A stretch of 7,208 bases of DNA. It comes from Thermoplasmata archaeon (GTDB lineage: Archaea > Thermoplasmatota > Thermoplasmata > Lutacidiplasmatales > UBA184). The DNA lies in the NCBI GenBank assembly GCA_030044105.1, contig JASHWL010000194.1, positions 1 to 7,208 of the forward strand, written 5' to 3'. How positions within the stretch are numbered: the first letter of the stretch is position 1; each line of letters starts with the position of its first letter. The notes under the pieces were generated by a model. That model had not been told where the DNA came from, made no database searches, and saw only the letters and a program-made list of their open reading frames with translations. Positions 5,578 through 7,208 of the stretch are shown piece after piece. The translations under genes were made by a program, and so were the position numbers.

Positions 5578-6342
5578 GTGTCGCTCGCACCGGGGAAGGC
5601 GCGACTGATCCCGCACTCGGCCCTCGCCCCGACCGAGCGGGTCCTCTACGAAACCCATCCTTCGCGATGGTTCTACTATCCGAGCGTCGTCTTCCCCACC
5701 GTACTGGCGCTCGCGATCGAGTACCTGATCTTAACCGGTTTGACGAACCGTGTACCCTCGATTCCTAGGGTGACGGCTGGGCTTACCTGGCTCACGTCGC
5801 ACACCTCGCCCTACGGATACCCCGCGCTCCTTCTCGTCTTCCTGGGCGTGGCGATCGCGACCTGGTGGGCGTGGCACTGGCGGGGCCGGGAATGGAGGGA
5901 ATTCTCCTACGCGGTCACCGACACCCGGGTCATCCAGTCGCGGGCCGCGAGGTGGGGGGGTTCTGACCTCCAGGAGATTCCGCTCCGCCAGATCCGGGAC
6001 GTAGAGGTGATCCGGAGCCCACGTGCGCCCGCCGGGAGGATTGGCACGTTGCGCGTCCGCTCCCTCTCCAGCGCAGTACTTCAGCCCGAACAGGTCGAAA
6101 ATGGGTATCTCTTGGCAGACCGGCGCAATGGCTCCCGGCTGCCGCCGCCTCAGCCCGGGGATGGGGACGTCGTGAGCCCTCTCTCCGATTTCGCGCTGTC
6201 CCACGCCGGCTCGGGAGTCGAGTGGTGGATCGGGATTCCGAAGGCCATGTACGTGGAGCGGCTGATCGCCTCTCAGACGCGTTCGGTGTTCCACGACGAC
6301 ACCCCGATGCCGGTCATGCCCACCCCGCCTCCGGGCCCCTAG
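5578..6342 (+). CDS. Membrane protein with bacterial PH (bPH2/DUF304) domain
   Basis: The predicted product has 254 residues. Near the N-terminus is L-x-P-T-E-R-V-L-Y-E-T-H-P-S-R-W (about 16-31), similar to the lead-in seen in DUF304/YdbS-type proteins. Two membrane helices follow at about 32-55 and 81-101. A bPH2 domain begins at about residue 108 with Y-A-V-T-D-T-R-V-I and continues with I-P-L-R-Q-I-R-D-V-E-V and G-T-L-R-V-R-S. The closing helix of the fold is probably I-P-K-A-M-Y-V-E-R-L-I at about 220-230. Between these parts, residues of about 168-212 form an unusually long, Pro/Gly/Asp-rich segment. The last 15 residues are Pro-rich. The PH part probably faces the cytoplasm, and bPH2 proteins are generally of unknown function. 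The GTG start is supported by the promoter at 5537-5549. It ends 18 nt from the convergent stop of the last gene, with its TAG inside a palindrome. Confidence 0.78.
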   Translation: MSLAPGKARLIPHSALAPTERVLYETHPSRWFYYPSVVFPTVLALAIEYLILTGLTNRVPSIPRVTAGLTWLTSHTSPYGYPALLLVFLGVAIATWWAWHWRGREWREFSYAVTDTRVIQSRAARWGGSDLQEIPLRQIRDVEVIRSPRAPAGRIGTLRVRSLSSAVLQPEQVENGYLLADRRNGSRLPPPQPGDGDVVSPLSDFALSHAGSGVEWWIGIPKAMYVERLIASQTRSVFHDDTPMPVMPTPPPGP

Positions 6343-6347
6343 GGGCC
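6334..6347. terminator. Perfect 14-bp palindrome centred on the PH-gene stop codon
   Basis: GGCCCCTAGGGGCC is self-complementary over all 14 positions, and its central TAG (6340-6342) is the stop of the PH-domain gene. As RNA it could form a stem of about five base pairs with a CTAG loop on either strand, at the junction of two convergent genes. There is no T-run. Confidence 0.35.
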
Positions 6348-6360
6348 GCCGGGATCTCCG

Positions 6361-7185
6361 TCAGAGTCGGACCCCGAGGGGTCCGCCGGCGTACGCGGCG
6401 AGGATGGGCAAGAGCGCCGCGACGACCTGCGCCAGCACGAGGCGGACATCGATGTGCCACTCACTCGTGCCGGCGACGTCATGGAGCATCCCGAGCACCG
6501 GAATATGCTCGGCCCGCGGGACGCCCTTCCCGGGATCGTACCAGTCTTGCGGAAGGCTGGACTCGAGCTGCCCCACCGCGGTCGCCTTGGCCGTGCGGAT
6601 CAGTCGGTGCACCTCCCACTGAGGTCGGATGAAGACGTACAGGCCCGCCGCGATCAGCAGCAGCAGGAACAGGATCCACACGCCGGTCAACGCCTCGACC
6701 AGGACTGCGGACAGGACGGCGACCGCTCCGAACCAGGCGATCGAGCTCAGGAAGGAGGCGAAGGACAGCTCCTCGAGCGGGCGGCGAGAGAGGTAGAGGT
6801 GCTTGACGCTCACCGATCGATTGCTGCGCACGACGGTCTGCTCGTCCTCGACGAACTCCGAGACGAACCGGAGATGCTCGATCGTGAAGAAGCATCCGAA
6901 CGCCGCGGTGTTGGCGAAGATCCCGGCCACGACGACGAGGTAGACGAACATCCAGTGCGTATGGGTCGGGGGAGCGAAGAGGGCCAGGACCGAGGGCGGT
7001 GCGAAATGCGGTATCCCGAACGGGGCGTAGATCGAGAAGTAGATCCCGACGACCGTGACCGCGACCACCGGGATCGAATACCGAGCGGCGAGCCGGAGGT
7101 CACAGAGGCGCTGCCAGTGGGCCCGGAGGTGCTCCCGCTGCGGGTCCGTGAGGTGGGCGAACGGCACGGTCTGCGCTTCAAACAT
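6361..7185 (-). CDS. Five-helix integral membrane protein of unknown family
   Basis: The predicted product has 274 residues. A soluble N-terminus (1-35, with P-Q-R-E-H-L-R-A-H-W-Q-R-L at 15-27) precedes membrane helices at about 37-57, 78-101, 144-165, 167-187 and 247-267. A charged segment (102-140, with F-V-E-D-E-Q-T-V-V-R and H-L-Y-L-S-R-R-P-L-E-E-L) lies between helices 2 and 3. A larger soluble loop (188-246) lies between helices 4 and 5, with R-P-Q-W-E-V-H-R-L-I-R and L-P-Q-D-W-Y-D. The regular pattern suggests a conserved family, but I do not recognise it and assign no function. It could be a transport-associated or envelope-maintenance protein. The ATG at 7185 has GAGGA 4 nt upstream. 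It is convergent with the PH-domain gene, and its own promoter lies beyond the window. Confidence 0.75.
   Translation of the reverse strand: MFEAQTVPFAHLTDPQREHLRAHWQRLCDLRLAARYSIPVVAVTVVGIYFSIYAPFGIPHFAPPSVLALFAPPTHTHWMFVYLVVVAGIFANTAAFGCFFTIEHLRFVSEFVEDEQTVVRSNRSVSVKHLYLSRRPLEELSFASFLSSIAWFGAVAVLSAVLVEALTGVWILFLLLLIAAGLYVFIRPQWEVHRLIRTAKATAVGQLESSLPQDWYDPGKGVPRAEHIPVLGMLHDVAGTSEWHIDVRLVLAQVVAALLPILAAYAGGPLGVRL
6368..6385. terminator. Eight-bp inverted repeat at the 3' end of the last gene
   Basis: CGGACCCC (6368-6375) and GGGGTCCG (6378-6385) are exact reverse complements separated by GA. The element lies inside the last codons of the minus-strand membrane-protein gene, just before its stop (6361-6363). 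It could form a strong hairpin in either transcript and act as a terminator or 3' stabiliser; it also encodes part of the C-terminus (G-P-L-G-V). Confidence 0.35.
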
Positions 7186-7189
7186 CCGT

Positions 7190-7194
7190 TCCTC
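7190..7194 (-). promoter_or_regulatory. Shine-Dalgarno element GAGGA of the five-helix membrane-protein gene
   Basis: GAGGA on the minus strand is 4 nt from the ATG at 7185. It supports that start and suggests a transcript with a leader, unlike the leaderless genes at 342 and 5578. The 14 nt to the window edge hold nothing else readable. Confidence 0.4.
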
Positions 7195-7208
7195 GCCGCC
7201 GATCCCCC

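Overview
The window looks like high-G+C archaeal DNA. Two genes (the leftmost minus-strand gene and the GTG-started gene at 5578) have TATA-like boxes about 26-32 nt before the start codon and no Shine-Dalgarno sequence, which is the layout of leaderless archaeal transcripts. Two others have GTGATC or GGTGA just upstream, matching the part of the anti-Shine-Dalgarno complement found at archaeal 16S 3' ends. There is also a large membrane-anchored surface protein rich in N-X-S/T sequons. A high-G+C Thermoplasmatota-like archaeon (a metagenome-type lineage) is my best guess, but this is inference from style, not from a marker gene.

Layout: (1) 1-342, minus strand: the 5' part of a DUF308/HdeD-type membrane protein that runs off the left edge. 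(2) 343-528: a divergent promoter region with an inverted pair of AGAGTTTA boxes. (3) 529-3912, plus strand: a 1127-residue surface protein with a signal peptide, eleven tandem IPT/TIG-like repeats, one C-terminal membrane helix and a cytoplasmic tail of about 110 residues. (4) 3980-4750, minus strand: a secreted, probably glycosylated protein of unknown function, convergent with gene 3. (5) 4751-5019: a non-coding divergent region with a palindrome around a TATA-like element. (6) 5020-5487, plus strand: a small SRPBCC/START-fold protein. (7) 5578-6342, plus strand: a membrane protein with a bacterial-type PH (bPH2/DUF304) domain. (8) 6361-7185, minus strand: an unrecognised five-helix membrane protein, convergent with the previous gene across only 18 nt.

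The genes do not form an obvious pathway or a known system. Five of six are envelope proteins (two secreted or surface-exposed, three membrane), so the region looks like a patch of cell-envelope genes, each with its own promoter, rather than an operon. I did not find a defence system, CRISPR array, mobile element or RNA gene. The most informative signals are in the repeat protein (a CX11C pair lost at both positions together in one repeat, five successive repeats of exactly 82 residues, a sequon gradient and a helix-tipped cytoplasmic tail) and in the G/C-rich inverted repeats near gene ends.
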